Positions 17,601-24,605 of a stretch of DNA of 34,792 bases are shown one piece after another; positions within the stretch are counted from its first letter, which is position 1, and the number at the start of each line of letters is the position of its first letter. The notes under the pieces were generated by a model. The model worked only from the letters and a program-made list of their open reading frames with translations. It ran no database searches and was not told the origin of the DNA. The DNA is taken from contig MSTD01000048.1 in NCBI GenBank assembly GCA_001942045.1, positions 1-34,792 on the forward strand, given 5' to 3'. The stretch comes from Mycolicibacterium porcinum. GTDB lineage: Bacteria > Actinomycetota > Actinomycetes > Mycobacteriales > Mycobacteriaceae. The translations under genes were made by a program, and so were the position numbers.

Positions 17601-17962
17601 TATACGACGCTGCGTATGAAAACGCAGTGGCGAGCGTGCGAAACCGGATGTGCCGCGTTGACTTTGACGCAGCATGGTGCGAGGGTTCTGCGTTGTCTGT
17701 TGAGGACGCGATCGCCTACGCGCAGCGCGGTCGCGGTGAGCGCAAGCGGCCCTTGACGGGGTGGGCATCGTTGACCCCGATGGAACGTGATGTTGTAAAA
17801 CTGGTCAGTGAAGGTCTCGGTAACAAGGAGATCGCCGCGCGGCTGTTTGTGTCGCCTCGGACAGTGCAGACTCACCTGACCCACGTCTACGCCAAGCTGC
17901 AGATTGGTTCCCGCGTCCAACTTGCCCAAGAGGCGGTGCGGATGGTTTCGACGAGTCCGTGA
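14627..17962 (+). CDS. class III nucleotide cyclase / NB-ARC ATPase / LuxR regulator
   Basis: A 1111-residue multidomain regulator. Residues about 30-190 form a class III nucleotide cyclase domain: metal-binding Asp38 (LLLADVEGSTRLW) and Asp83 (GEGD), and the transition-state pair Asn135/Arg139 (NRTAR). An NB-ARC/STAND ATPase follows, with Walker A GAGGVGKT (243-250) and Walker B LIVLDN (314-319). A long alpha-helical, TPR-like region covers about 550-1030. The C-terminus is a LuxR helix-turn-helix (about 1049-1105, LTPMERDVVKLVSEG...VSPRTVQTHL). The architecture matches the M. tuberculosis Rv0386/Rv1358/Rv2488c group. It should be a ligand-gated cytoplasmic transcription activator that may also make cAMP. 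Start is one of three close ATGs (14627, 14630, 14639). Targets are unknown; it converges on the DUF1707 gene 6 bp away. Confidence 0.93.
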   Translation: MMASMSGTDPRADTPPVNWSDLGVTDLPTGTVTLLLADVEGSTRLWEAQPEDMTAAFECLDRTLGILVTEHHGVRPMEQGEGDSFVVAFSRASDAVACALDLQRASLAPIRMRIGLHTGEIQFRNEANYIGPTINRTARLRDLAHGGQTVLSGATAALVADVLPPDAWLTDLGSHPLRSLHRPEQVMQLCHPELSNEFPPLRLSSAIGPQRFPQQLTTFVGRQSQIDEVENLLADNRLVTLTGAGGVGKTRLALQIASQRTEDFENDACWVDLAPIAEPGDVPAVVARALRLADHPGRSTFESIVRFVGDRRMLIVLDNCEHLLDATAAMITALQQDCAHLALLTTSREPIGVAGEVTWRVPSLSLADEAVELFSDRARHARPAFQLTEDNMPAVEEICRRLDGIPLAIELAAARVRSLSAGEILDGLQDRFRLLTGGTRTAMRRQQTLRASVDWSYALLTESERSLLRRLAVFTSGFDLDGARAVGAGEGVHQAEVVELLSLLVDKSMVFTENASPATRYRLLEYVRQYAIEKLAESDNADLVRRRHRDFFIERAARLSDKLSREEFERLLWSTEADMPNYRSALTWSMESGDLQKAFEIVDGLSSLWFVHAHIAEGLAWSRELLAHDADIGTDMTPLLGIRVLAIYGVMRSWVGARDGIARIEETVALARDTADPPALLAALSARAEIAAHFEKPSNSFFTEAIELARSLGDQRALCQVLVSQAYAATLASDPVLARAIAQEARSVAETVGDWYGAWRAGVWVAWSNTLIGELSAALSDLEELCAGTDPVRDVARWASSGGARAVALAFAGDLDGAQSLADTVVDVGRELGPLVGGYFGYHASVVALAAGDVTKAKSLVETARDLLAVTPAFLSSTATVLGGIALVEGDVDAARRWTDESVATNQGWQLVFALVLRSRVAKQQGDKAQAVQDAHLALAVSVKIGVRLLIPDILECLGAGAADAGNDPESARLFGAADAARKSIGAVRFVIYDAAYENAVASVRNRMCRVDFDAAWCEGSALSVEDAIAYAQRGRGERKRPLTGWASLTPMERDVVKLVSEGLGNKEIAARLFVSPRTVQTHLTHVYAKLQIGSRVQLAQEAVRMVSTSP

Positions 17963-17967
17963 CGGGG

Positions 17968-18552
17968 TCAGTCGTCGATCTGATTGCGGCGTTTCTTGCG
18001 TTTGACGCTGACGCTGCCCCACAGTGAGAAGCCGCGGATGTGGACTCGCGGTGCTCCGTCGGTGCCTGCGCCCTCGACGCCCTGATCGAAGTTCCCCATC
18101 ACGCCGACGCCGTCGACGTCCACATTCACTTCCGGCGGCACCAGGATGGTCTGCCCTCCGAAGATCGAATACGTACGAACGTCGACATCGGGTGCGGTGA
18201 AGTCGGCATAGCGGAGATCGACCACTCCACCCCCGAAGAGCGCGAACGTCGTCAGCTTCTTCGGCACGTTCCATCGACCACGGCGCTCGAACCCGCTCAT
18301 GATCGCCAGCAGTAGCGTGGAGGGGGCGGGGCGACAATGTCCGGCCGAACAATTGACCGCGCCGGGAAGGTCGCGGCTCAGCCGCGCAAGATCGTCATAG
18401 GTCTGAGCCGCGTAGGCCTTTGCTAGCCGGTCCTCGTACTCGGTCATCGGCAGCCGACCCGCGGCGGCAGCATCAGTGAGCAGCTGCGCCACCTGAATGC
18501 GGTCGGTGTCGGCAGCCCGCATCGACCTGCCCTGCGGCGCTGAAGTGCTCAT
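17968..18552 (-). CDS. DUF1707 / LiaF-like envelope-stress domain protein
   Basis: A 194-residue protein when started at ATG 18552 (MSTSAPQGRSMRAADTDR). Upstream in-frame codons look non-coding, and family members begin just before the RAADTDR motif. The DUF1707 domain spans about residues 10-65, and its AGRLPMTEYEDRLAKAYAAQTYDDL segment is typical of actinobacteria. A C-terminal beta-rich region (about 105-185, with SIFGGQTILVPPEVNVDVDGVGVMG) resembles the LiaF/YvqF C-terminal domain. It has no membrane helices, so it is probably cytoplasmic or peripheral. The role is thought to be regulatory or linked to envelope stress, but is not established. It ends with a very basic KRKKRR segment. Confidence 0.87.
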   Translation of the reverse strand: MSTSAPQGRSMRAADTDRIQVAQLLTDAAAAGRLPMTEYEDRLAKAYAAQTYDDLARLSRDLPGAVNCSAGHCRPAPSTLLLAIMSGFERRGRWNVPKKLTTFALFGGGVVDLRYADFTAPDVDVRTYSIFGGQTILVPPEVNVDVDGVGVMGNFDQGVEGAGTDGAPRVHIRGFSLWGSVSVKRKKRRNQIDD

Positions 18553-18649
18553 CGCTGTCGAGCCTACGACGATCGCTGGCACATGCAAGACCGATGGCCA
18601 AACTGTGTCGCCGCGGTTGCGACAGTGAACCCTGCCCGACGCGGATGTC

Positions 18650-19420
18650 CTATCCGTGGGCGTCGAGATAGTCCTGGAACGATGCGCCGTCGACGGCATT
18701 TTCCGGGGTCAGATTGGCTCCCGACCTGTAACCGGCGACGATGCGCCCGGGGATGGTGAATCTGGCCACCCGACGCACGCTGTTGTGTGCTGAGAGATAC
18801 ATCTGTCCCAGTTCTGGGTGAGTGTGGACGCTGGGGCCGCCGATGTCGGATACCCGTTCGGACGGCTCTGAATCGATCAAAGAGACCAACCGAGTCGCCA
18901 CATCGCGGGTGTCGATGGGCTGGAATCGGACGTCGCGCAGCGCCCACAAAACGGGTGAGAATCGCTGCACCGAGAACATCTTTTCGATTAGCTCGTGGAA
19001 CTGGGTGGCGCGCAGAATCGTGTGTCCGACACCGGAGGTTTCGAGGGCCTGCTCGACCCGCAACTTGGTCTTGTAATAGGGAAGCGGGATGTCATCGATC
19101 CCGACGATCGAGATATAGATGAGGTGCCCGACGCCCTTGCGTCGCGCAGCCTCGATCAGGTTCCGGGCCGCCTTGATGTCCTTGCTGCCGGTGGCCTGGG
19201 TGGCACAGTGGATGACGACGTCCACGCCGTCGAGTGCGCCGTTCAAACCATCGGGGTCGAGCAAGTCAGCCTGGTGCCAGTGCACCCCCGTATACCCAAC
19301 CCGGTCCCGACGGCTCAATGCGCGGACCTGGTGACCGGCGGCTGTCGCCTCAGGGACCACGTGGTGGCCGAGAGTGCCGGTCGCCCCGGTGACGAGCACT
19401 GTGCGTGGCATATTCGCCAC
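18650..19420 (-). CDS. NAD(P)-binding NmrA/atypical SDR family protein
   Basis: A 256-residue Rossmann-fold protein with the dinucleotide motif TGATGTLG (residues 11-18), followed by RALSRRD, which may bind the ribose phosphate of NADP. The core is an NmrA/atypical short-chain dehydrogenase (YYKTKLRVEQALETSGVGHTILRATQFHE). The YxxxK pair in YYKTK could be catalytic; many members are instead redox sensors or act on sugar or quinone substrates. It is 97 bp upstream of the DUF1707 gene on the same strand and 31 bp downstream of the PE-PPE gene, so the three may share transcripts. The start is ATG 19420 or the second Met at 19411. Confidence 0.9.
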   Translation of the reverse strand: MANMPRTVLVTGATGTLGHHVVPEATAAGHQVRALSRRDRVGYTGVHWHQADLLDPDGLNGALDGVDVVIHCATQATGSKDIKAARNLIEAARRKGVGHLIYISIVGIDDIPLPYYKTKLRVEQALETSGVGHTILRATQFHELIEKMFSVQRFSPVLWALRDVRFQPIDTRDVATRLVSLIDSEPSERVSDIGGPSVHTHPELGQMYLSAHNSVRRVARFTIPGRIVAGYRSGANLTPENAVDGASFQDYLDAHG

Positions 19421-19451
19421 GCTACCGACGCATCACCGGGGCTGTCAGGGA

Positions 19452-21476
19452 TTACGCGGCCGACTTCTCCTTCTTGTCGGCTTTGTCAGTCTTGGCCTTC
19501 TTGGTCGTGGGCTTCTTTGTCTTCTCCGTGTCCTTCTTGCCGCTGGTGGCGTCCTTCACGTCTTTGGCGGCATTGTCGACGGCGCTCTTGATGTCCTTTG
19601 TCGCGTCATCGACCGCGCCGCGCACCTTGGCGACAGTCTCTTTCACCGACTTCTTGACCGGATCCTTTGCGTCGACGGCATGACGTGCCTTGGCCTTGGT
19701 CTTCATCGAGTCCTTGTCCACCCCAAGTGCTTTCAGGATGTCCTTGGCCGGCGTGGGTTTGGCGTCAGTGTTGTCGGTGTCATCGGTGTCGGGGGCATCG
19801 AGGCTGAGGGTCTTCAGCGCGCTGTCGCCGGTTGGGCCGGAGGTGATGGCCTGCTTCGCGGCCTGCTTGTTGGCCGTGGAGCCGTTGACCTTCAACATGC
19901 CGTCGATCGCGGCTTCCATCTGAGCGTTGATGTCATCGAGAGCGTGGGTGACGGGAGCCAGCCCCTTCTCGACTGCGTCGAACATCGGGTTGGTGGCGTT
20001 CTTCTGCATCGCGTCTACGGCGTCGTTCACCGCCTTGGCTACCGCAACAGCAACCGCGTTCTGCACGATCGGCTTGAAGTTCGCGCCCGGCAGCGTGGGA
20101 GTCCACGCTTCCGGGTTGAGCGCGTTGCCCTGAATGCCGTCGACAAGCGCGTTGAAGACTGTCTGAACCGCGGCCAACTGTTGCGTCGGAGTGAGCGGGG
20201 AGTGCCACAGGTACGCCTGCTCGCCGGCTTCGTTGAACGTGCGCTCGAGATCCGCCGGATCGACGTCCTGGTACCCCATGTTCACCAGCTTGCGCAGGGC
20301 CGGCTCGATACTGTCGGTCAGCGGAGTGGGGATGTCAACGCCCGGAACGAGATTGAGCAGATGCGGCGCCATCCGGAACGGCTCGAGCAGAGGGAGATTG
20401 CCTGAGTCATACGTGATGTAGGTGGCCTTGCCGGGGTAATTGAGGAAGTCCACATCGATAAGTCGCAGAAGAGGGCCAATGATGGGAATCATCTGCGCGC
20501 CTTGGCCGCCGGTTGGGTCTAGCATCACCTTGAGACCATCGAAGATGCCCGCGCCTAACTTCGGCAGGACGTGCTCACCGATGTTGTTGTCCTCGTCGGG
20601 GAGCAAGTACGTCAGGAACACTCCCGCCGCCGCCGAGTTGGCCCAGGCTAGCGGGTTCAACGTGGTCGGCGCATCCGACAGCGGGTTGTAGGCCCAGGTG
20701 ATGTCGAGGATCGAGGTATTGAGGACCTTGGTTTTGTCGGGGTTGGTGTAGCTACCTGCGTCCGGAGTCGTGAGGTTCAGCCCGAACATGTCGGTGAAAG
20801 GCGTTGCCAATGCGAACAAACCGCCGCCAGGACGGCTCGGGTTGTTGACGAAAATCAGCCACTGCCCGGTGATCCCGTCGCCCCAGTCCGGATTGTCCGA
20901 CTGCACCGCGTTGATCATGTCGCGGTAGGCCAACGATGTGGTGAGCCCACCCAGGCTCTCGGACAGAATGATGGAACGACGCTGATTCAGAATGGGTGCC
21001 GCTTTGACAAGCCACTCAAGAACCTTGCCGCCCAGTCCGAGCATCTCGGCAAGGCCGGTCGCGGTGTAGTCCAGATCCTTCACCGCGTTGTACACGTCGC
21101 TGGGCATCGGGCCCTTGACGCCGGCATCGATCGGCGAGATCTTGCCCAGCACGTCTAGCAGCGTGATGGCTACCGACGCCAGCTCGGTGTTGCCGGTCAG
21201 ACCCCCGGCGAGCTTGATGACGTTCTCGGGTGTGATCCCGAGCGCTTGCGCGGTCCAGAAGACCGGCCCCACCCCGTAAATCCCGACGATGTCTGGGATT
21301 TGGCCCGCATCAACAACCAACTCGACATTCGTTTGCACACTGCGGTTGTGGGCCGCGAGCGCCTCTGGAGCGGATGATGCGGCGCCTGCTGTCAACGCTG
21401 CCGTAGTAGCAATGACCGCTGCCGTGGTGGCAGCGGTCTTAGCCATGGACAGACGGGGAGGAGTGGGCTGTGACAT
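19452..21476 (-). CDS. secreted PE-PPE-domain hydrolase with lysine-rich tail
   Basis: A 674-residue protein. I start it at ATG 21476 (MSQPTPPRLSMAK), which has an AAAGG upstream; the frame extends 19 codons further but without protein character. A Sec-type signal (TAATTAAVIATTAALTAGAASSA) ends near residues 36-42. The PE-PPE alpha/beta-hydrolase domain covers about 50-400, with nucleophile Ser174 in SESLG, a variant of GxSxG. From about residue 565 the sequence becomes low-complexity: first Asp/Thr-rich, then strongly Lys/Ala/Asp-rich, with 20 lysines in the last 68 residues. That tail recalls histone-H1-like or HBHA-type polyanion-binding tails. Probable role: an esterase or acyltransferase on envelope lipids, held at the surface by its basic tail. 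There is no PE or PPE N-terminal domain. Confidence 0.85.
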   Translation of the reverse strand: MSQPTPPRLSMAKTAATTAAVIATTAALTAGAASSAPEALAAHNRSVQTNVELVVDAGQIPDIVGIYGVGPVFWTAQALGITPENVIKLAGGLTGNTELASVAITLLDVLGKISPIDAGVKGPMPSDVYNAVKDLDYTATGLAEMLGLGGKVLEWLVKAAPILNQRRSIILSESLGGLTTSLAYRDMINAVQSDNPDWGDGITGQWLIFVNNPSRPGGGLFALATPFTDMFGLNLTTPDAGSYTNPDKTKVLNTSILDITWAYNPLSDAPTTLNPLAWANSAAAGVFLTYLLPDEDNNIGEHVLPKLGAGIFDGLKVMLDPTGGQGAQMIPIIGPLLRLIDVDFLNYPGKATYITYDSGNLPLLEPFRMAPHLLNLVPGVDIPTPLTDSIEPALRKLVNMGYQDVDPADLERTFNEAGEQAYLWHSPLTPTQQLAAVQTVFNALVDGIQGNALNPEAWTPTLPGANFKPIVQNAVAVAVAKAVNDAVDAMQKNATNPMFDAVEKGLAPVTHALDDINAQMEAAIDGMLKVNGSTANKQAAKQAITSGPTGDSALKTLSLDAPDTDDTDNTDAKPTPAKDILKALGVDKDSMKTKAKARHAVDAKDPVKKSVKETVAKVRGAVDDATKDIKSAVDNAAKDVKDATSGKKDTEKTKKPTTKKAKTDKADKKEKSAA

Positions 21477-21884
21477 CAAGCGCGCCGCCTTTGGTGTGTG
21501 ATGTGGCCTACAAATGCTTGCACAATGTAACAACAGTTATTTCCTCGGGGGCAAATTTGCCGACATGGCGATCTTGGGTGTAGTCGGCCCAGCCTCCTGC
21601 CGCGGACTTTGTGGTCGACCAAGGGGCATGTTCTATGCGGCAGGGTGATTCACCGTGGTCGCGTGTGGGGCGCGGCCGCTGGGCGATCCGTCATCGGCCG
21701 GCCGGTCTGGTTGCGGTTGTCGCGTCTGCCCGGCGAACTGCAATGTCGGAACTTTGGCGACGGTCGGGTGCGGCCGCGTCGCACGCCCCTGATTCGATGC
21801 CGAGCCCAAGCAGTTTGTCCGTGGGAAGGCGCATTGGACGCTGTCGGATGTTGCTGACCTCCGCCCGCGGTCACACTGCGGGTG
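21477..21884. other. intergenic region upstream of the PE-PPE gene
   Basis: It contains the promoter-side sequence of the PE-PPE gene, with an AT-rich patch at about 21500-21560 including the perfect palindrome GCAAATTTGC (21551-21560). The rest is GC-rich and lies beyond the stop of the J-domain gene. Plus-strand frames at 21609-21964 look like chance. No promoter hexamers fit well. Confidence 0.4.
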
Positions 21885-22247
21885 CTAGCGGTGGCGACGT
21901 ACGGGGCCGGCCCACAAGGGCGGCACTGTGCTGTGGGCATCAGTGGTCGGGCGGCGGTGTGTGACTGGGATCGAGACGGTGCCGGCGGTGGGATGGTCAG
22001 CGGAGACGGGTTGTGGCGGCATGCCGTTGGCGCGGTCGTATTCGGCGCGGCGGGCGGGATCGCGTAGTTGGGCGTAGGCGGCCAGGAGCTGCTGGAGGTA
22101 TTGATCGGCGGCGCGCGCAGACGGTGTGTGACGGGTGTCGGGGTGGTGGGCGCGTAGCTGGATGCGGTAAGCGTGGGTGATCTCGTCTTGGGTGGCCGCT
22201 GGTGACACGCCCAACACCCGGTAGGGGTCAAGCTGGGCGGGCACCAT
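21885..22247 (-). CDS. small J-domain (DnaJ-like) protein
   Basis: A 120-residue protein whose first 75 residues are a J domain: DPYRVLGVSPAATQDEI opening, the HPD signature at residues 35-37, and helix IV ending DPARRAEYDRANG. The remaining 45 residues are Pro/Thr/Arg-rich and probably disordered. There is no Gly/Phe region, zinc finger or client-binding domain, so it is a type III co-chaperone that should stimulate a DnaK ATPase. It lies downstream of hsp20 and a small unknown gene on the same strand, and fits a small heat-shock locus. A GAGGT ribosome site precedes the ATG, itself preceded by a 12-bp hairpin. Confidence 0.85.
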   Translation of the reverse strand: MVPAQLDPYRVLGVSPAATQDEITHAYRIQLRAHHPDTRHTPSARAADQYLQQLLAAYAQLRDPARRAEYDRANGMPPQPVSADHPTAGTVSIPVTHRRPTTDAHSTVPPLWAGPVRRHR

Positions 22248-22270
22248 CGCTGCTACCTCGATGTTGGGCA

Positions 22271-22317
22271 GTGGCTCCCGGGCGTTCGGTCAAATCCCGG
22301 GAGCCACCGCGCGGTGG
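22271..22317 (-). promoter_or_regulatory. hairpin and overlapping palindrome before the J-domain gene
   Basis: A perfect 12-bp inverted repeat (GTGGCTCCCGGG 22271-22282, CCCGGGAGCCAC 22296-22307) with a 13-nt loop stands 23 nt before the J-domain ATG. Its outer arm overlaps a 14-bp perfect palindrome (CCACCGCGCGGTGG 22304-22317). There is no T-tract. It may be a structured leader, attenuator or processing site. The rest of the gap up to 22554 shows no feature I can support. Confidence 0.5.
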
Positions 22318-22554
22318 ATAGATTCTTCGGTCACCCCTGGCCGGCGTCGGAGCGGGGTTGGCCCATCACCGGGCGGAGGGTGGTTGACGTGGGGCCACGA
22401 CGCCGTGTGTACGGCCCACGCTCGGTGCGCCACTGGTGGTGGCGGTGCGTGCGCGGGCCGACTCCGGGCGTCGGTGTCGGTCGCGGTGACGCCACTTCTG
22501 ACAGGTGTGGGCCGCCACCGGCGTCGGTGGCCTGGATGATTTATCGGGTGAAGC

Positions 22555-22884
22555 TCACCTCCCTTGCCCGACAATGTGTTTCACGGCCAGGCGGTGCGGA
22601 GGTGAACGCTGGGTAGCCGACACCGGTGTGGGCAGCCATCGCCGCCGCAGCCACCACCGCACTGCTGGTATCGGTGCGCCCGGGCGCCGGCGCCGAGCGC
22701 TCAGCGTGCCGAGGCAGCTAAGGCGGAGCCGGGGCGCCGACCCCTCGGCGAGCAGGTCGGCGAGTTCACGCTCCCATAGGGCCTCATCCTGTCGCAGGCG
22801 TATCCATTCGGCCTCCACGATCGCCGTCGCCTCATCGAGCAGGCTGCGGTCCCATCGGATATCGGGTTGGATATCGGGCGCCAT
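22555..22884 (-). CDS. small unknown protein in the hsp20 cluster
   Basis: A 109-residue frame. I prefer ATG 22884 over GTG 22893 because an AAAGGGGG ribosome site lies 8 nt upstream of the ATG. The first 55 residues look like real protein: acidic, helical, Trp-containing (IRWDRSLLDEATAIVEAEWIRLRQDEALWERELADLL). The last 50 are Arg/Pro/Trp-rich (RRRRPGAP, RWWLRRRW) and could be non-native sequence reached through a frameshift. It sits 59 bp after the hsp20 stop, on the same strand. The family is not recognised. Position suggests co-expression with hsp20. Confidence 0.55.
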   Translation of the reverse strand: MAPDIQPDIRWDRSLLDEATAIVEAEWIRLRQDEALWERELADLLAEGSAPRLRLSCLGTLSARRRRPGAPIPAVRWWLRRRWLPTPVSATQRSPPHRLAVKHIVGQGR

Positions 22885-22943
22885 GTCACTCACCCCCTTT
22901 CCCGGATGCGGCGTCCCGGGCCCCGCGGGTGCGGTGGGCCTCG

Positions 22944-23363
22944 TCAGGCGTTGATAGCGGTCTTGTCGGTCTCGCTGGTGATCTCGATGCGGCGCGGCTT
23001 CGCTTTCTCGGCCACTGGGATGGTCAACCGCAACACCCCGCCGGCGTAGTTCGCCTCGATCGCGTTGGTGTCCAGTGTCTCGCCCAAGAACAGCTGCCGG
23101 CTGAACACCCCGCGAGCGCGTTCGGCCGAGACGAGTTCCCGGTCGGGATCCAGTTCGGGGCGCTGAGCATGCACGGTGAGCACATTGCGCTCCACATCGA
23201 GGTTCAGCGAATTCACGTCCACCCCAGGCAGATCGAACTCGACGATGAACCTGTCACCCTCGCGCCAGGCGTCCATCGGCATGACCGCCGGTCGGGCCGT
23301 GGTACCCAGCGCCTGCTGGGCCAGTCGATCGAAGTCACGGAACGGATCGGTACGCATCAACAT
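22944..23363 (-). CDS. Hsp20 small heat-shock protein
   Basis: A 139-residue alpha-crystallin-type chaperone similar to the mycobacterial 18-kDa antigen family. The N-terminus [20 protein letters not shown] and [19 protein letters not shown] are typical. The alpha-crystallin domain runs about 28-125, including the [14 protein letters not shown] and [23 protein letters not shown] strands. Such proteins form oligomers that hold unfolded proteins without ATP. The ATG at 23363 has a perfect AGGAGG ribosome site 8 nt upstream, and a strong promoter with an operator-like palindrome precedes it, so it should be highly expressed when derepressed. It heads a minus-strand cluster and is divergent from a MerR/HspR-like regulator. 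Confidence 0.95.
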   Translation of the reverse strand: MLMRTDPFRDFDRLAQQALGTTARPAVMPMDAWREGDRFIVEFDLPGVDVNSLNLDVERNVLTVHAQRPELDPDRELVSAERARGVFSRQLFLGETLDTNAIEANYAGGVLRLTIPVAEKAKPRRIEITSETDKTAINA

Positions 23364-23389
23364 GATCTCTGCCTCCTAACCCACTCTGT

Positions 23390-23411
23390 TGGCTACAGAT
23401 AATCTGTGCCA
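23390..23411. promoter_or_regulatory. palindromic operator candidate for hsp20
   Basis: A near-perfect inverted repeat: TGGC-T-ACAGAT-A-ATCTGT-GCCA. The inner ACAGAT/ATCTGT arms are exact (23395-23400, 23402-23407). It lies just downstream of the hsp20 -10 box, where a bound repressor would block transcription. It does not match the classic HAIR element. Confidence 0.65.
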
Positions 23412-23425
23412 GGCGACATAAATTT

Positions 23426-23454
23426 CTTATAGCACCGCTTTCCGACTCGTGCAA
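23426..23454 (-). promoter_or_regulatory. hsp20 promoter (SigA-type)
   Basis: Reading the minus strand, TTGCAC (23454-23449) is followed after exactly 17 bp by TATAAG (23431-23426). This is close to the vegetative consensus and unusually good for a mycobacterium. It points towards the hsp20 start codon about 63 bp downstream. Confidence 0.72.
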
Positions 23455-23489
23455 GGATGAATGTGGACCCAATCGGGAGAAGGGAACGT

Positions 23490-23846
23490 TTGGACGTGCA
23501 GAGCGATGTGTCGACGCGATCGGCGCGTGGGGTGTACGGCATTTCGGTAGCCGCCGAGCTGAGCGGGATCGATCCGCAGACCTTGCGCCTGTATGAGCGG
23601 CGCGGACTGCTCACCCCCGCACGTACTGAGGGCGGTACCCGCCGCTACAGCGACGACGACCTCGATCGGCTGCAGCGGATAGCCGACCTGGTCGCCGACG
23701 GTGTCAACATCGCCGGCATCGCCCAGATTCTGCCGCTGCAGGACCGCAACGCCGAGCTGGCGTTGACCAACGGCGAGCTCACTTCGGAGAACGCGCGACT
23801 GCGATCGCAGAAGCCGCGAAGCGCACACCGTACCGGGCGCCGATGA
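23490..23846 (+). CDS. MerR/HspR-like transcriptional regulator
   Basis: A 118-residue regulator if it starts at TTG 23490, which has AGAAGGGA upstream; an ATG at 23457 would add 11 residues but overlaps the hsp20 promoter and lacks a spaced ribosome site. The MerR winged-helix spans about 18-85: YGISVAAELSGIDPQTLRLYERRGLL is the helix-turn-helix, and the wing is TPARTEGGTRRYSDDDLDRL. It resembles HspR. A short coiled coil follows (RNAELALTNGELTSENARLRSQ) for dimerisation. There are no metal-binding cysteines, so it is not a metal sensor. By position it should repress hsp20 and perhaps itself through the palindrome at 23390-23411. A terminator follows. Confidence 0.87.
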   Translation: MDVQSDVSTRSARGVYGISVAAELSGIDPQTLRLYERRGLLTPARTEGGTRRYSDDDLDRLQRIADLVADGVNIAGIAQILPLQDRNAELALTNGELTSENARLRSQKPRSAHRTGRR

Positions 23847-23905
23847 CGCTGTGGGTCCAGGTGCCGGCGCTGCTCGCTAACGAGTGATGGCTCGATGAGG
23901 AGCGC

Positions 23906-23939
23906 GGGTCCAGGGCCGCGGCCGGCCCTGGACCCTTTT
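23906..23939 (+). terminator. intrinsic terminator after the MerR-like gene
   Basis: A perfect 12-bp stem (GGGTCCAGGGCC 23906-23917 with GGCCCTGGACCC 23924-23935), a 6-nt loop and TTTT on the plus strand. Confidence 0.88.
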
Positions 23940-23950
23940 CTGCAACCAGC

Positions 23951-24394
23951 TCAGGCGGGCGCCGTTTGTTGCGCGCCTGCGGGGACCAGGCCGAGCTGCT
24001 GCAGCATGCCGAGGGTGTCCCAGGTGACCCAGTTCTCGGCGATCTTGCCGTCTTCGATCCGTGTGGTGTCCGTCAGGTTGATCCGGGCGTGCTTGCCGGT
24101 GGCCGGCTGACCCATGAGCTCACCGGTGTTGTCGCCCTGGGCCTCAAGAAGTGTGCATACATAGTCGCCTTCGGCGATTTGCATCTTGATGTCGAACTTG
24201 ATGTTGGAGAACGACTTCCGGTACATGTCGATCAGGCTCTTCATGTGCTGAGGGCCGCGCAGATCGCCGAACGGATCCTGGGTGTCGTGATAGGCCGCGC
24301 CTTCGGCGACGAGATCATCCAGCTCGCTCAGGTCCCCGGAGGCGAAAACCTCCCACACGCGTCGCGCAATCGCCTTGTTCTGATCATCGGCCAT
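23951..24394 (-). CDS. SnoaL-like (NTF2-fold) protein
   Basis: A 147-residue single-domain protein of the SnoaL/ester-cyclase type with an NTF2-like cone fold. Family features are the opening KAIARRVWEVFASGDLSELDDLVAEGAAYHD, the DPFGDLRGPQHMKSLIDMYRKSF stretch and the closing RIEDGKIAENWVTWDTLGMLQQLGLVP. Many such proteins are polyketide cyclases, hydrolases or unassigned small-molecule binders. No partner pathway is next to it: it faces the MerR gene and lies about 210 bp downstream of the quinone-reductase gene's end. Cytoplasmic; substrate unknown. Confidence 0.9.
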   Translation of the reverse strand: MADDQNKAIARRVWEVFASGDLSELDDLVAEGAAYHDTQDPFGDLRGPQHMKSLIDMYRKSFSNIKFDIKMQIAEGDYVCTLLEAQGDNTGELMGQPATGKHARINLTDTTRIEDGKIAENWVTWDTLGMLQQLGLVPAGAQQTAPA

Positions 24395-24605
24395 GATTCC
24401 GCCCTTTCATGGGGATACGGCACGGCAGAGTACGTCCGCACAGAAAACGGTAGAACCGCGTTCGGCGATGCGACAGGTGTGCCGCAACGTGTACTGCCAC
24501 AGGGAATTACCTGCCGCCACGCGGGTGGTGGCTGACCTGTGTGATTCGCGACGCCGCCACTGTCGGATGGCGTCGCTTCGGCCGGGGACGATCGCGCTCA
24601 ACCGG

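Noticed and set aside
21609..22231. Frames overlapping the J-domain gene on both strands
   Set aside because: They are out of frame with the clear HPD-containing J-domain and have biased Pro/Thr/Arg composition.
22290..22574. 94-codon minus frame between the small unknown gene and the J-domain gene
   Set aside because: No ribosome site, ends within the leader hairpin, composition like GC-rich non-coding DNA.
23364..23489. HAIR element (CTTGAGT-N7-ACTCAAG) for the HspR-like regulator
   Set aside because: Only fragments such as ACTCGTGCAAG are present; spacing and arms do not match.
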